A DNA stretch of 64,000 nt from Ruegeria sp. Ofav3-42 (GTDB taxonomy: Bacteria > Pseudomonadota > Alphaproteobacteria > Rhodobacterales > Rhodobacteraceae), in contig NZ_JAKRGB010000004.1 of assembly GCF_022347725.1 (NCBI RefSeq), forward strand, positions 241,332 to 305,331, read 5' to 3'. The position numbers and the translations under genes are program-made. The notes below the pieces were generated by a model that made no database searches, had not been told where the DNA came from, and was given only the letters and a program-made list of their open reading frames with translations. This document shows, in pieces, positions 16,880-26,159 of this stretch (positions are counted from its first letter, which is position 1; each line of letters opens with the position of its first letter).

Positions 16880-17500
16880 TGTTGAACCGGTTGGAGAAAC
16901 CAACTCACCCCGGTGCTCACTACCTCTTCGGCACCGAAGGACGGGCGGTCGATATAGAAGGCGCGCGCGGTGTCCGGGTCAAAGGAACGGACGGCAGCGA
17001 AGCGCGCTTGCGTGCAAGCAAAGTCGCGCTGGGAACTAATGGCATTTTCAATGCCGCCATTTGCTGCGCTCGAATGTGCGTGACGATGCGATGGGCAAGT
17101 ATCTGCACGAACAGGCGATCGTGGACGTCCATGTCGACACCGCCAATACCAAGAGCTTTATCGGCGGCACCTCGGAAACCGGGCACGGCTATCATTTCTA
17201 TCATGACATTGATCGCAGCGCGGCATAAAAACGGCAAAAGCAGGTCTGGCCGACATCATTCCCGATACAATCAAGAAACTTGAGGTTACCGGCTTTCTGC
17301 CGTCGGACGCCCGTATTGAGGGCATTTTTCTTGGGTCTGTCGGCAGAGGGCTCGTTCGCCGACGACAGGCTCCGCCTCCATTCCGCGCCCAATGTCTTTT
17401 TCCTGGGATCTGGGGCGTTTCCAACCTGTTCACCGGCCAACCCTTCCCTGACGATTTCGGCTCTTGCGCTCAGAGCATCGGAGGCAGTGCCATAAGGATT
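16880..17500 (+). pseudogene. Remnant of a GMC-family oxidoreductase
   Basis: Pieces of one protein can be read in shifting frames. First comes ALGTNGIFNAAI preceded by GRAVDIEGARGVRVKGTDG. Then, in another frame, comes RSNVRDDAMGKYLHEQAIVD followed by FIGGTSETGHGYHFYHDID. Last is PNVFFLGSGAFPTCSPANPS followed by LTISALALRASEAV. The last stretch is the C-terminal signature of glucose-methanol-choline oxidoreductases. The N-terminal FAD domain (GxGxxG) and much of the middle are missing, with stop codons between the pieces, so no functional enzyme can be made. It lies next to an intact GMC-containing operon of opposite strand. Confidence 0.75.
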
Positions 17501-17905
17501 TTGCGCTGCCAAGTTATCGCACTGGACGTGGGCGTCGTCGGAGTCGGTATCGCTTACAGGACGATCATGGGGCACGGTATTGCAAGGTATGCGTTGGAGG
17601 TTATCCGCGAAGTTTACTGCCCGGCAGCGCAGGGTTTGCGCAGGCCTACGAAGAGTTCGTTCCAGAAAAGGGCATTCAGGGCCGATGTCGCATATGGGCT
17701 ATTGGGCCGGCCTGCAGGACCTGCCCTATGTCAACGACAAACCCAGCAGGATAAACGACAGCGTGGTAGTCAAATTTGCTACGTCGACGAACGTTATCCT
17801 GGCCACTGAGCAAGGCAAACCGCTGGAGTTCGTCGCACTGTTCGACCCGTTTGAAATCACCTGCCAAAACCAGTTGGGTGCTCATGGCTATTCCGTTGCG
17901 TGACC
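17501..17905 (+). other. Unrecognised decayed coding remnant
   Basis: Short coding-like stretches appear in different frames, such as GFAQAYEEFVPEKGIQG and, in another frame, MSHMGYWAGLQDLPYVND followed by KFATSTNVILATEQGKPLEF up to a stop at 17901. No start with a good ribosome-binding site and no continuous domain is visible. Adjacent to the GMC remnant, it looks like the 3' end of a second degraded gene of the same lost locus. Family not recognised. Confidence 0.35.
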
Positions 17906-17918
17906 GCGCCCCTCGTCG

Positions 17919-19451
17919 CTAAATCAACCGAATAGGAAAACGCGCCCGGATTTCCGCGTCCGTCTCTGGTGATATGTGTGTGGGCTCGGGCGCCGACAGC
18001 AGTTCGCGCGTCCGAATTCGCGCGTTCTCTAACAGATCCTTGTTCGATGCGGCATCCCATTCCTGCGGCGTTCGGCGATCGGCCATGGCCGGATAGTAGT
18101 AATCAGTTTGCATCCGTTGCAGCGTCTGATCGTGCCCCAGAAAGTGACCTGAGCCGCCGATACAGGTTTCACGGATCGTTTCCAGCGACAGTGTTTCGCG
18201 GCTGACCTCGAAACCGCGCGTGGCACGCATGACCGACCCGATCACGTCGTTATCCAGCACAAAGCTCTCCAGCGAGCAGCCCAGAAGCGACCCATACATT
18301 CCGGCCGCCTCATAAACCAGATTGGCCCCGGCCAGCGCCGCCAAAAGTTCGGTATAGCCTTTTTCGTATCCAGCCTGAAAATCCGGCATCTTGCTGTCTG
18401 TCATACCTGCACTGACCGCGCAGGGGATATCATAGAACCGGGCCATCTGTGCGCAGGCCGCCATTAACAATCCCTGCTCGGCGCTGCCACCTGACATCGC
18501 ACCAGTGCGCAAATCGCTGACAAAAGGCAAAGCGCCAAACGTGGCCGAGTGACCCGGGTTCAGCAAATTGACATAGACGATCCCAGCCAGCACCTCGGCG
18601 GTTTGCTGAGCGACCGCCCCGGCCAGCGGGGCGGGACTTGTGGCACCGGCTTGCCCAGCCGAGACCAGCTTTAGCGGTATGCCATGTCGCGCGGCGCATT
18701 CTATGACGCCCAGCGCCTCTTCGGCGAAAGTAAGCGGTGGAACGATGAAACAGGTCGACACACAAATCGGAGGCCGTGCCCGCAGCGCCTCTGACCCGCC
18801 CATCAGAATGTCCAGCATCCCAACAGCCTCGTCCATCACGTCGGCTGACCCAAACGAAGTTCCGGTCGGTTTGACGGTACCTTTCAGGCAGGCATAGGCG
18901 GTATTCAGATCCATCTCCCGTGGGTCTGTGAGGTCCCGCGCAACCACCGTGCGCTGAAACATGTGAATGTTCGGAAGCGCATCCGCCAGTCGGGCCATGT
19001 CGTAGAGGTCACGCAGGGTGGACTCGCGAATTTTTTGGGTGGCGCTGTCCACGATATGCACTGCAGCCCCTGAGGTTCCAAAATGGATGCGGCTGCCCGA
19101 CGGGTCGATGTCGTACTCTGGCTTTTGTCCGTAAAGCTTGAACCCACGACCCGCGGTCTTCAAAACGTCACGCACCATGGTTTCGGGCATTAACAGCCGG
19201 CCATCGTCCGTCATCCGCCCCCCGGCCGCGCAAACGGTCCGAGCACAAAAGTCCGTCGCGCCCTTCAATCCGATTTCTTCGAGAATGCGCATCGCTGTCT
19301 CGTCGACCATCGCCACCTCGGTTGGCGTCAAGGGCTGATAACGTCCACCTTCGATGCCAGGCCAAATCGCCTCGGTCGGACCAGAGCCTGCGCCGCCCTG
19401 CCGTTCCGCCATGCGCGCGGCGCGACCGCCGCCTCGTCTGGTGCCGGTCAT
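17919..19451 (-). CDS. MttB-like (trimethylamine methyltransferase family) protein, non-pyrrolysine
   Basis: The 510-residue protein matches the MttB superfamily along its length: GGRYQPLTPTEV, an N-terminal helical region, and a TIM-barrel with KPTGTSFGSADVMDEAV, LNPGHSATFGALPFVSDLRTG and GGSAEQGLLMAACAQMARFYDIPC. The frame has no internal TAG, so it is a non-pyrrolysine member. Characterised members of that group demethylate glycine betaine, carnitine or proline betaine onto a corrinoid protein. No corrinoid-binding protein gene is visible nearby. It is the last gene of the operon starting near 25022 and overlaps the upstream gene by 4 nt (ATGA). The substrate is not determinable here. Confidence 0.85.
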   Translation of the reverse strand: MTGTRRGGGRAARMAERQGGAGSGPTEAIWPGIEGGRYQPLTPTEVAMVDETAMRILEEIGLKGATDFCARTVCAAGGRMTDDGRLLMPETMVRDVLKTAGRGFKLYGQKPEYDIDPSGSRIHFGTSGAAVHIVDSATQKIRESTLRDLYDMARLADALPNIHMFQRTVVARDLTDPREMDLNTAYACLKGTVKPTGTSFGSADVMDEAVGMLDILMGGSEALRARPPICVSTCFIVPPLTFAEEALGVIECAARHGIPLKLVSAGQAGATSPAPLAGAVAQQTAEVLAGIVYVNLLNPGHSATFGALPFVSDLRTGAMSGGSAEQGLLMAACAQMARFYDIPCAVSAGMTDSKMPDFQAGYEKGYTELLAALAGANLVYEAAGMYGSLLGCSLESFVLDNDVIGSVMRATRGFEVSRETLSLETIRETCIGGSGHFLGHDQTLQRMQTDYYYPAMADRRTPQEWDAASNKDLLENARIRTRELLSAPEPTHISPETDAEIRARFPIRLI

Positions 19452-20785
19452 TGGTCTGCCTCCTCAAAGAATTTCGCGATATCCGGCGCGTCGAACCAGT
19501 CGAGCAAGGCGTGGAACCTGTGCGAGGGTCTGTTGCAGATGGATTGGTACTTGGCTGCAATCTGCGCCGTCGTCATTGGATTCTGGGGTGCCCCGAGCGG
19601 ATATGTGCAAGCCGCCTTGAGGGTCGAGCCGTCTGAAAAAGAGATGCGCAGCGTGTCCGGTTGATCGGGATCGTAGTTCAAAGCCGGGTTTCGCGCAGGC
19701 TCCGGCGTCACAGTAGTGAGGTTGATCAGACGGGCGACATCTGCTTGCAGCCAAAACTCATCCTCGCTATCGGCCAGTGTCAGACCACCCGTGACAAGCG
19801 CCTGCGCAAGACAGGCCGGGGCCGAGAACAGGGCTTCGTTCCGGGATCGGGGTTTGTCAAAAGGCAGGATGGCCAGATGAAAATCCGGCATCGTCGCCTC
19901 GATTGCGGTGATATCCTGCAAGCGATCAAGCGCTAGATGGCGCAATTCCAGCGCCGCCGTCATCAGCCGATGTGTGTAACCGCAGGACGGCCACGGTTTC
20001 AAAATCAATCCGTACTGAGCCAAAGCCCACGGAGCACCCAACTTATCCTGCATTGCCTTGAAACGGTCTGCATCATGTAAGCCCAGTAACCCGCTGAATC
20101 CGCGCTGATTTTCCAAAACTTCCGACTGCCCGGTAATGCCGTTTTTCGCCAACAATGCGGCGTCAACACCAGCTCGCGCGGTAAAGCCGGCCTGCAGTGG
20201 TTTGGCATTTGAACCGAACTGTGCGGTGTATCCGACGGCCTGCGACGTCGCGATGCTCAGAGCATGAGCGGTTTGATCCTCCGTCAGCTTCAGGATGCGT
20301 GCGACGGCCCCAGCCGCGCCAATCGTTCCGAGCGTTGCGGTAGAATGAAACCCCCGTGCGTAGTGATCCAGCGAGACGGCCTCACCCAGCCGCATGATGA
20401 TCTCAGTTCCGATCAGATACGCCGTCGCCATTTCCTGGCCCGACGTTGCACAGACATGAACCGCCGCCAGCAATGCGGGCACCAGAACGACGCTCGGATG
20501 GGTGTTTCCGGGCTCTTCCCAATCATCCAAATCCCATGCATGACCCGCGACCGCATTCATCAGCGCGGCAATTGGTGGGTTGGACGTTTCGTCCACACCG
20601 AAGACGGGCGCAGAGCCCGTATTCATCCGCGCATAGGCGGCTCGGACCCGGACCGCAACTTCGCTGTCAGCACCGGCAAGGATGCAACCAAAACAGTCAG
20701 CGACCGCAGGCGCGATCACCGAACGAAGCTCATCCGCAAACTCGGCTTGAGTGGCAAATCCGGCCAGGGTTTGAATCGCAGTCAT
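19448..20785 (-). CDS. MmgE/PrpD family protein
   Basis: I place the start at ATG 20785, which overlaps the stop of the aldehyde dehydrogenase gene by one base (TGATG), although the frame is open to 20866. The 445-residue protein carries the family features: HAWDLDDWEEPGNTHPSVVLVPALLA near the N-terminus, GFHSTATLGTIGAAGAVARIL, and KPWPSCGYTHRLMTAALEL. The family contains 2-methylcitrate dehydratase, cis-aconitate decarboxylase and many uncharacterised dehydratases or decarboxylases. In this operon it probably acts on a carboxylic-acid intermediate; which one is unknown. Confidence 0.88.
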   Translation of the reverse strand: MTAIQTLAGFATQAEFADELRSVIAPAVADCFGCILAGADSEVAVRVRAAYARMNTGSAPVFGVDETSNPPIAALMNAVAGHAWDLDDWEEPGNTHPSVVLVPALLAAVHVCATSGQEMATAYLIGTEIIMRLGEAVSLDHYARGFHSTATLGTIGAAGAVARILKLTEDQTAHALSIATSQAVGYTAQFGSNAKPLQAGFTARAGVDAALLAKNGITGQSEVLENQRGFSGLLGLHDADRFKAMQDKLGAPWALAQYGLILKPWPSCGYTHRLMTAALELRHLALDRLQDITAIEATMPDFHLAILPFDKPRSRNEALFSAPACLAQALVTGGLTLADSEDEFWLQADVARLINLTTVTPEPARNPALNYDPDQPDTLRISFSDGSTLKAACTYPLGAPQNPMTTAQIAAKYQSICNRPSHRFHALLDWFDAPDIAKFFEEADQ

Positions 20786-22266
20786 CAGCCAAACGGATCG
20801 GGCTGATGGGGATCGGTTGCCAACCAGACCGATTTGGTCTGCATGAAACAACGCATGCCTTCCCATCCGTTTTCACGACCATATCCGGATTGTTTGTAGC
20901 CCCCTACAGGGCTTTGCGTAGCGGCGTTGAAGTAGTTGTTGATGTATACCGTACCGGCCTCAATCCTGTCGGCCATGCGCATGGCGCTGGTGACATCGCG
21001 CGACCAGATACCCGCAGCGAGGCCATAGATGGAGTCATTCGCGATCCGAACCGCCTCGGCTTGGTCGTCAAAGGCTTCGATCGAGGCGACGGGACCAAAG
21101 ACCTCGTTCTGCGCGAGATCCGCGTTGTTGGGAACGTCGGCAAAAATGGTCGGGCCGATGTAGTACCCTTTGTCGCGACAGGCAGTTCGGCCGTCCAAAA
21201 GCAGCTTGTGCCCAGCATCGTCTGCCGCTGCGATGCGATCTAACACGTTCCTATAATGTGGACCGTTGGCCATTGGGCCGATCTGCGTTGTGGGATCGTT
21301 TGGTTCCCCCACTTTCGCTTTCTTCACCACATCGACCAGACGGTGAGAGAATTCCTCAACAACGCTGCGATGCACCAAAAGGCGCGATCCGGAAATACAG
21401 GATTGCCCGCCTGGCGGGAAGATACCTGCCGCAACCCCATTCACGGCGAGTTCCAGATCGGCATCCGGCAATACGATCTGCGGGGATTTTCCACCCAACT
21501 CCATAATGATCGGCTTCACCTGACGGGATGCAACGGCAGCCGCTGCACGACCGCCTGCTGTGCCGCCCGTAAACGACGCCATTCGAACATCCTTGTGGTC
21601 GATCAACGGCTCTCCGGTCGTGCTGCCGAACCCGGTGACGACATTGAGGACACCGGGTGGAAGGTCTGCCTCCAAAAGCACGTCCATCAATTCAAGCGTC
21701 GAACAACTGGAGTGTTCCGAAGGCTTCATCACCACCGTATTCCCAGCAGCAAGACACGGGGCGAGTTTCCAGATCAAGGTGCCCAGAGGTGAATTCCACG
21801 GCAGTATCTGCGCGACTACACCGAAGGGTTCCCATTTCATGTAATTGTGCATGTCAGGAGCTTCGGCGGGGATGACCCGACCTTCGAACTTGTCGCACAT
21901 CCCGGCGTAGTAGTGCCAGCTATCGACCAGCCATTGGCCTTCCCTCAGACCCGGCGTGATCATCTGGGGCAGCTTGCCGTTGTCCTGCGTCTCAATCGCC
22001 CCAAGCCGCTCTGCGAATTTTGAGATCACGTCGCCAATCCGGCGCAAAACCCGCCCCCGTTCCGCAGGCAGCATGCGCCCCCAAGGACCGTCGCAGAATG
22101 CTTCTCGGGCGGCCGCCACTCCGCGATCCACATCTGCCTGCCGACAATCGGGGACGCGCGCCCAAACCTCACCATTGGCCGGGTTCTCACTGTCGAACCA
22201 ACCTCCATCAGCGGGATCATGCCATTGATTATTGGCGAAATACTGGAATGTGCGGATATCAGACAT
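20785..22266 (-). CDS. NAD(P)-dependent aldehyde dehydrogenase (betaine-aldehyde-dehydrogenase-like)
   Basis: The 493-residue enzyme has the full ALDH fold: LPWNSPLGTLIWKLAPCLAAGNTVVMKPSE (cofactor binding), IMELGGKSPQIV with the general-base Glu, GGQSCISGSRLLVHRS with the catalytic Cys, and EVFGPVASIEAFDD. It oxidises an aldehyde, presumably the product of the GMC dehydrogenase encoded immediately upstream (adjacent, no gap). By homology style it resembles betaine-aldehyde or hydroxybenzaldehyde-type ALDHs, but substrate specificity cannot be read from the sequence. Confidence 0.92.
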   Translation of the reverse strand: MSDIRTFQYFANNQWHDPADGGWFDSENPANGEVWARVPDCRQADVDRGVAAAREAFCDGPWGRMLPAERGRVLRRIGDVISKFAERLGAIETQDNGKLPQMITPGLREGQWLVDSWHYYAGMCDKFEGRVIPAEAPDMHNYMKWEPFGVVAQILPWNSPLGTLIWKLAPCLAAGNTVVMKPSEHSSCSTLELMDVLLEADLPPGVLNVVTGFGSTTGEPLIDHKDVRMASFTGGTAGGRAAAAVASRQVKPIIMELGGKSPQIVLPDADLELAVNGVAAGIFPPGGQSCISGSRLLVHRSVVEEFSHRLVDVVKKAKVGEPNDPTTQIGPMANGPHYRNVLDRIAAADDAGHKLLLDGRTACRDKGYYIGPTIFADVPNNADLAQNEVFGPVASIEAFDDQAEAVRIANDSIYGLAAGIWSRDVTSAMRMADRIEAGTVYINNYFNAATQSPVGGYKQSGYGRENGWEGMRCFMQTKSVWLATDPHQPDPFG

Positions 22267-23940
22267 TCAGGTCTCCGAAGGGTTTTCTGGAGGGAGCGCG
22301 GGGCGCCCAAGTAGCATGTCGGCGGCTTTTTCCGCCATGGCGACAACCGTAGCATAGAGGTTGCCCGTGATCTGAGTGGGCATTGCACTTGCATCAACAA
22401 CGCGCAGGCCATCAATCCCCCGCACGCGCAACTGACCGTCAAGCACAGCCATAGGGTCTCCGTCGCCGCCCATTCTGGCCGTGCTGCAGGGATGGTGCCC
22501 GGTATATGCCGTCTCGCGTATCGCTGAGACGATTTCCGCGTCCGTTCGCGCCGACGCCCAGGGACCGATTTCTCCGGTCACGTATTTAGCAATCTGCGGC
22601 TGGGTCATGACTTCGCGCATGACTTTGACACCGCGTACAAGTTCATCAAGGTCACGCTTGTCTGCGAAGTAGTTTGGATCGATCCGCGGATACTCCACAG
22701 GGTTTACGCTGTTTAGGCGCACAGTGCCAAGCGACTTGGGACGCTCTTGGTTTATGTCGATCTGCACCCCGGCCCGGGCAACTTTACGGCCCCGGACCAA
22801 AAGCATGCGACCGAGCCTCTGCAGTAGCGGCGCAGCCTCTGTCTCGCCATTGCCCAGATTTTCTTCGACGATCATGGGGGTCATGTAAACCTCCAGCTCG
22901 GGCAACACCGGGTCGTCGAACGCATGAAACAGCGTTGTCGAGAACATGGCCCCGCCGCCCGGACCCGACCCATTCAGCAGCCAGCGGGCCATGAGCATCG
23001 CGGCCTTATCCAACCTCTGGTGGCGCGCATGTGACAGGTCCAGACGGTCCGACGCCCATTGCATCGAAACATCAACATGATCCGCCAGGTTTTGCCCTAC
23101 CCCCGGCAGGTCAACAACGGGCGCAATCCCGTGTTCTGACAGATGGTCCGCCGGACCAACGCCTGACAACATCAAGAGATGCGGTGTGCCGAATGCGCCC
23201 TGACACACGATGACTTCGCGGGCCGCGCGATATCTTTTGCCACCGATGGTTTCAAGACCAACGGCGCGTGTGTTTTCGAACAGGATGCGGGCAATGTGCT
23301 TGCCTGTCAGCACGGTCAGGTTTTCAGGCGGGGATTTCAGATAGGCGAAGGCCGATGATTGGCGAGTCCCGCGACTGACCGTACTGTCATTGCGGGCAAC
23401 CCCGGTTCTGTGCGGCCCGTTGAAGTCGTCCAGTCTGGCATGGCCCGCCGCAACCGCAGCCTCAACAAAGGCCTGATCAAGCGCTCCGAAATTCGCCGCC
23501 GGTTCCGTTTTCAAAGGCCCCGCAGCGCCATGATATCCGTCACGTCGATCACGCGATCCTTCCGATCGGCGAAAATAGGGAAGAAGTTCGGAATAGCCCC
23601 ACCCCTTCAGTCCCATTTGCCGCCAGGCATCATAGTCGGCAGGTACGCCGCGCATGTAGATCATCCCGTTGACAATCGAGGTGCCGCCAAGGGCCTTACC
23701 CCTTGCGAAATAGATCTTGCGCCCGTTCAAACCTGGCTGTGGAACGGACTCATACCCCCAGTCGAAGCGCGGGTTGCCGAAGACAAATCCGTTTCCGGCG
23801 GGCATGCGGATGAACAGGTCGCGCCCCTTACCGCCTGCCTCAATCAAACAGACCGTAACATCAGGGTCTTCCGCCAGACGTGCCGCCAGCACACATCCGG
23901 CGGAGCCTCCTCCTGCAATGACGTAGTCAAAGACCATCAT
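22267..23940 (-). CDS. GMC family FAD-dependent alcohol dehydrogenase (choline-dehydrogenase-like)
   Basis: The 557-residue flavoprotein begins with the FAD-binding DYVIAGGGSAGCVLAARLAEDP and carries the GMC signatures FARGKALGGTSIVNGMIYMRG, GAFGTPHLLMLSGVGPADHL and the C-terminal HHPCSTARMGGDGDPMAVLD with DASAMPTQITGNLYATV. The start is at ATGATG 23940/23937, interleaved with the stop codon of the preceding gene. It oxidises an alcohol to an aldehyde; pairing with the downstream ALDH mimics BetA/BetB choline oxidation. A degraded relative of the same superfamily lies at 16880-17500. Confidence 0.92.
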   Translation of the reverse strand: MMVFDYVIAGGGSAGCVLAARLAEDPDVTVCLIEAGGKGRDLFIRMPAGNGFVFGNPRFDWGYESVPQPGLNGRKIYFARGKALGGTSIVNGMIYMRGVPADYDAWRQMGLKGWGYSELLPYFRRSEGSRDRRDGYHGAAGPLKTEPAANFGALDQAFVEAAVAAGHARLDDFNGPHRTGVARNDSTVSRGTRQSSAFAYLKSPPENLTVLTGKHIARILFENTRAVGLETIGGKRYRAAREVIVCQGAFGTPHLLMLSGVGPADHLSEHGIAPVVDLPGVGQNLADHVDVSMQWASDRLDLSHARHQRLDKAAMLMARWLLNGSGPGGGAMFSTTLFHAFDDPVLPELEVYMTPMIVEENLGNGETEAAPLLQRLGRMLLVRGRKVARAGVQIDINQERPKSLGTVRLNSVNPVEYPRIDPNYFADKRDLDELVRGVKVMREVMTQPQIAKYVTGEIGPWASARTDAEIVSAIRETAYTGHHPCSTARMGGDGDPMAVLDGQLRVRGIDGLRVVDASAMPTQITGNLYATVVAMAEKAADMLLGRPALPPENPSET

Positions 23941-25022
23941 CCAGAGAGCCTTTCCAGAATGGCATCGGTTACCGAAACGCTGTCAGCGGTGCCCCCAAGG
24001 TCGCGCGTCATGATACCGTCTGCCAAAACCTGCTCGACTGCCTGCTCTAACGCTTTCGCCAGATCCGGGCGGACCAGCGTGTATTCAAACATCATGCCGA
24101 CGGATAGGATCATCCCTATCGGGTTGGCGATGCCCTGCCCGGCGATATCCGGTGCAGACCCAGACGTACTTTCATAAACCCCAAAAACCGGCCCACCTTC
24201 AGGATTGGCCGAAAGGCAGGCCGAAGGCAGCATTCCCAGCGACCCGGAGTAGACGGCTGTCAGATCGCTCAGGATGTCGCCCAACTGGTTGCACGACAGG
24301 ACAACGTCAAAGTCCTCGGGGCGGCACATCAGCTGATAGGCGCAGTTATCAGCGAACATGTTCTCGAATTCGACGTCCGGATATTGCGTGGCAACCTCGC
24401 TCACCACTTCTCGCCACAGCTTGTAGCTTTCCATCACGTTCGACTTGTCGCAGCTGACGATTTTCCCACGACGTCCGCGCGCGAGTTGAAAGCCGCCATG
24501 TGCAAATCTGGCGATCTCATCCTCGTCATAAGCCGTCAGGTCATAGCCCTGCCGCACGCCGTTCACCTGCCGCTGCCCCCGTTCGCGCGCAAACATGGCG
24601 CCGCCACACATCTCTCGCAGGATAAGAACGTTTGCGCGATCGGCGAGCCCGCGCCGGAATGGTGTATGGTGCAATAACGACTGCCAGGCGCGTGCGGGAC
24701 GCAGACCGAGGTAAGTTTGCAGATGGTGCCGCAGGTACATCAGACCGTCCTGACACTCTGCGCCACCGGGCATGCGGATGTTGTCCCATTTAGGGCCACC
24801 AACCGCGCCGACCAGAATTGCATTTGCGTCTCTGGCCTTATCCAACACTTCCGGGCGACAAAACGTTCTGTGCACGTCCCACGATGCACCATGTAGCAAA
24901 TCGTGCTCGACGTTCAGCGTCAGACCAGCTTTTGCCGCCAATGCATCGGCGACCCGCAATCCTTCGGCAAGGATCTCCGGGCCGATGCCATCCCCTCCCA
25001 AAGCGAGCAGTTTGACTTGCAA
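23937..25022 (-). CDS. Isopropylmalate/isocitrate-dehydrogenase-family enzyme (LeuB-like)
   Basis: The frame is open to 25106; I favour a TTG start at 25022 (MQVKLLALGGDGIGPEI) because AAAAGGA lies 8 bases ahead and the family normally starts a few residues before GDGIGPE. The 361-residue protein shows VGAVGGPKWD, NVMESYKLWREV, the substrate/metal segment FENMFADNCAYQLM and LGDILSDLTAVYSGSLGMLPSACL. The usual DILSDE aspartate/glutamate environment is altered to DILSDL. Sitting first in a catabolic operon, it is more likely a decarboxylating 2-hydroxyacid dehydrogenase (tartrate- or malate-like) than a leucine biosynthesis enzyme. Confidence 0.8.
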   Translation of the reverse strand: MQVKLLALGGDGIGPEILAEGLRVADALAAKAGLTLNVEHDLLHGASWDVHRTFCRPEVLDKARDANAILVGAVGGPKWDNIRMPGGAECQDGLMYLRHHLQTYLGLRPARAWQSLLHHTPFRRGLADRANVLILREMCGGAMFARERGQRQVNGVRQGYDLTAYDEDEIARFAHGGFQLARGRRGKIVSCDKSNVMESYKLWREVVSEVATQYPDVEFENMFADNCAYQLMCRPEDFDVVLSCNQLGDILSDLTAVYSGSLGMLPSACLSANPEGGPVFGVYESTSGSAPDIAGQGIANPIGMILSVGMMFEYTLVRPDLAKALEQAVEQVLADGIMTRDLGGTADSVSVTDAILERLSG

Positions 25023-25104
25023 CAGAACATTCCTTTTTTCGGCGTTCACGATCAGACTACCCCCTTGCCCGCATCGAAAAAGACAGAAATGATGAATGTC
25101 GATC

Positions 25105-25119
25105 ATTCCTAAAAGGAAT
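25105..25119. promoter_or_regulatory. LysR-type T-N11-A palindrome
   Basis: ATTCCT-AAA-AGGAAT is a perfect 6-bp inverted repeat with a 3-bp spacer and contains a T-N11-A core (T25106 to A25118). It lies in the divergent region, just upstream of the LysR GTG start and about 85 bp upstream of the operon's first gene. It may also include the LysR gene's own ribosome-binding purines, which would fit autorepression. Confidence 0.65.
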
Positions 25120-25126
25120 AGAACAG

Positions 25127-26008
25127 GTGGTTAGACACTTACCTCTGGCTCAGATAAACGCATTCGAGGCCGCTGCGCGGCATCTGAGTTTTTCGGCCGC
25201 AGCCAAAGAACTGAACGTGCAGCAACCCGCTATCAGCCGACAGGTTGCAGCCCTCGAATCAGCGCTCGATACGCCCCTGTTTATCCGTAGCAAACCGCGG
25301 CTGACGCTGACCGAAGAAGGTGAGAAACTGGCCTCAAGCGTGTCCCGGGGTTTTGACTCAATCCGTGCCGATCTGGACGACATTCGCGACAGGCAAAAGG
25401 AAAGCCGCATTGTAGTCAGCGCGGCCATCGGCTTTACCAGCCTGTACTTGTTGCCGCGGCTGGCCGATTTTCAGGTGTCCCACCCCGATATCAAAGTTCA
25501 AATCGTCACGCGCGATCAAAACCCGGACTACGACCTGAACCGGTGCGACGCGGTGGTGGTGTTTGGCGAACAGGGTGTGCCTGGTTTGAACAGCATGAGA
25601 GTCTTCCCCGAGCGCATGGTCGCCATTTGCCATCCGGACCATTTGAACTCTTCCACGCCACTTTCGTTGGACGAACTTGCGCATCAACGTCTGTTACACA
25701 TGTCTGGCCCAGCGCATTCGGATGATTGGAACAGGTATTTTTCCGGCAGCGGCCAGCACGTATCCCGCCCGGCGACACATGACCGGTTTCTCAGCTACAT
25801 GGTCTATTTGCGCGCCATTCAAAACGGGCTTGGGATTGGCATCGGCTGGCGCCCTATGATCGACGAATTCCTGTCGAACGGATCGTTGGTTCAGGCCTGC
25901 AAGCACGAGCCCGAGACGAACCGGGGCTATTTCTGTTCAGCAACAAAAACCGGGGCGGCAATAGCCGAGGTTGATCTGTTCATGACCTGGCTTTCCGGTA
26001 GTACCTAA
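25127..26008 (+). CDS. LysR family transcriptional regulator
   Basis: The 293-residue protein starts at GTG 25127, following AAAAGGA. It has the N-terminal winged HTH (about residues 5-62: LAQINAFEAAARHLSFSAAAKELNVQQPAISRQVAALE), followed by the periplasmic-binding-like effector domain. The subfamily feel is GcvA/AmpR-type. It is divergent from the LeuB-like/GMC/ALDH/PrpD/MttB operon, with a palindromic T-N11-A site between them, so it is the obvious regulator of that operon. The inducer is unknown. Confidence 0.93.
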   Translation: MVRHLPLAQINAFEAAARHLSFSAAAKELNVQQPAISRQVAALESALDTPLFIRSKPRLTLTEEGEKLASSVSRGFDSIRADLDDIRDRQKESRIVVSAAIGFTSLYLLPRLADFQVSHPDIKVQIVTRDQNPDYDLNRCDAVVVFGEQGVPGLNSMRVFPERMVAICHPDHLNSSTPLSLDELAHQRLLHMSGPAHSDDWNRYFSGSGQHVSRPATHDRFLSYMVYLRAIQNGLGIGIGWRPMIDEFLSNGSLVQACKHEPETNRGYFCSATKTGAAIAEVDLFMTWLSGST

Positions 26009-26159
26009 GCAGCACCGGAACCAGATCTACAAGCGGCGGCGGGGATCACTCCTGTGAAAAATCAGTATAAATTTCCCACCCCATACATTATAAAAAACGA
26101 ATATACGAAAGATACAATGTACACTTTACGTCTTAGTTCAAATGCCTGGGGAGGTTTCA

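Noticed and set aside
17919..19451. Possible pyrrolysine-containing MttB
   Set aside because: The frame is continuous without an internal TAG codon, so it is a non-pyrrolysine family member.
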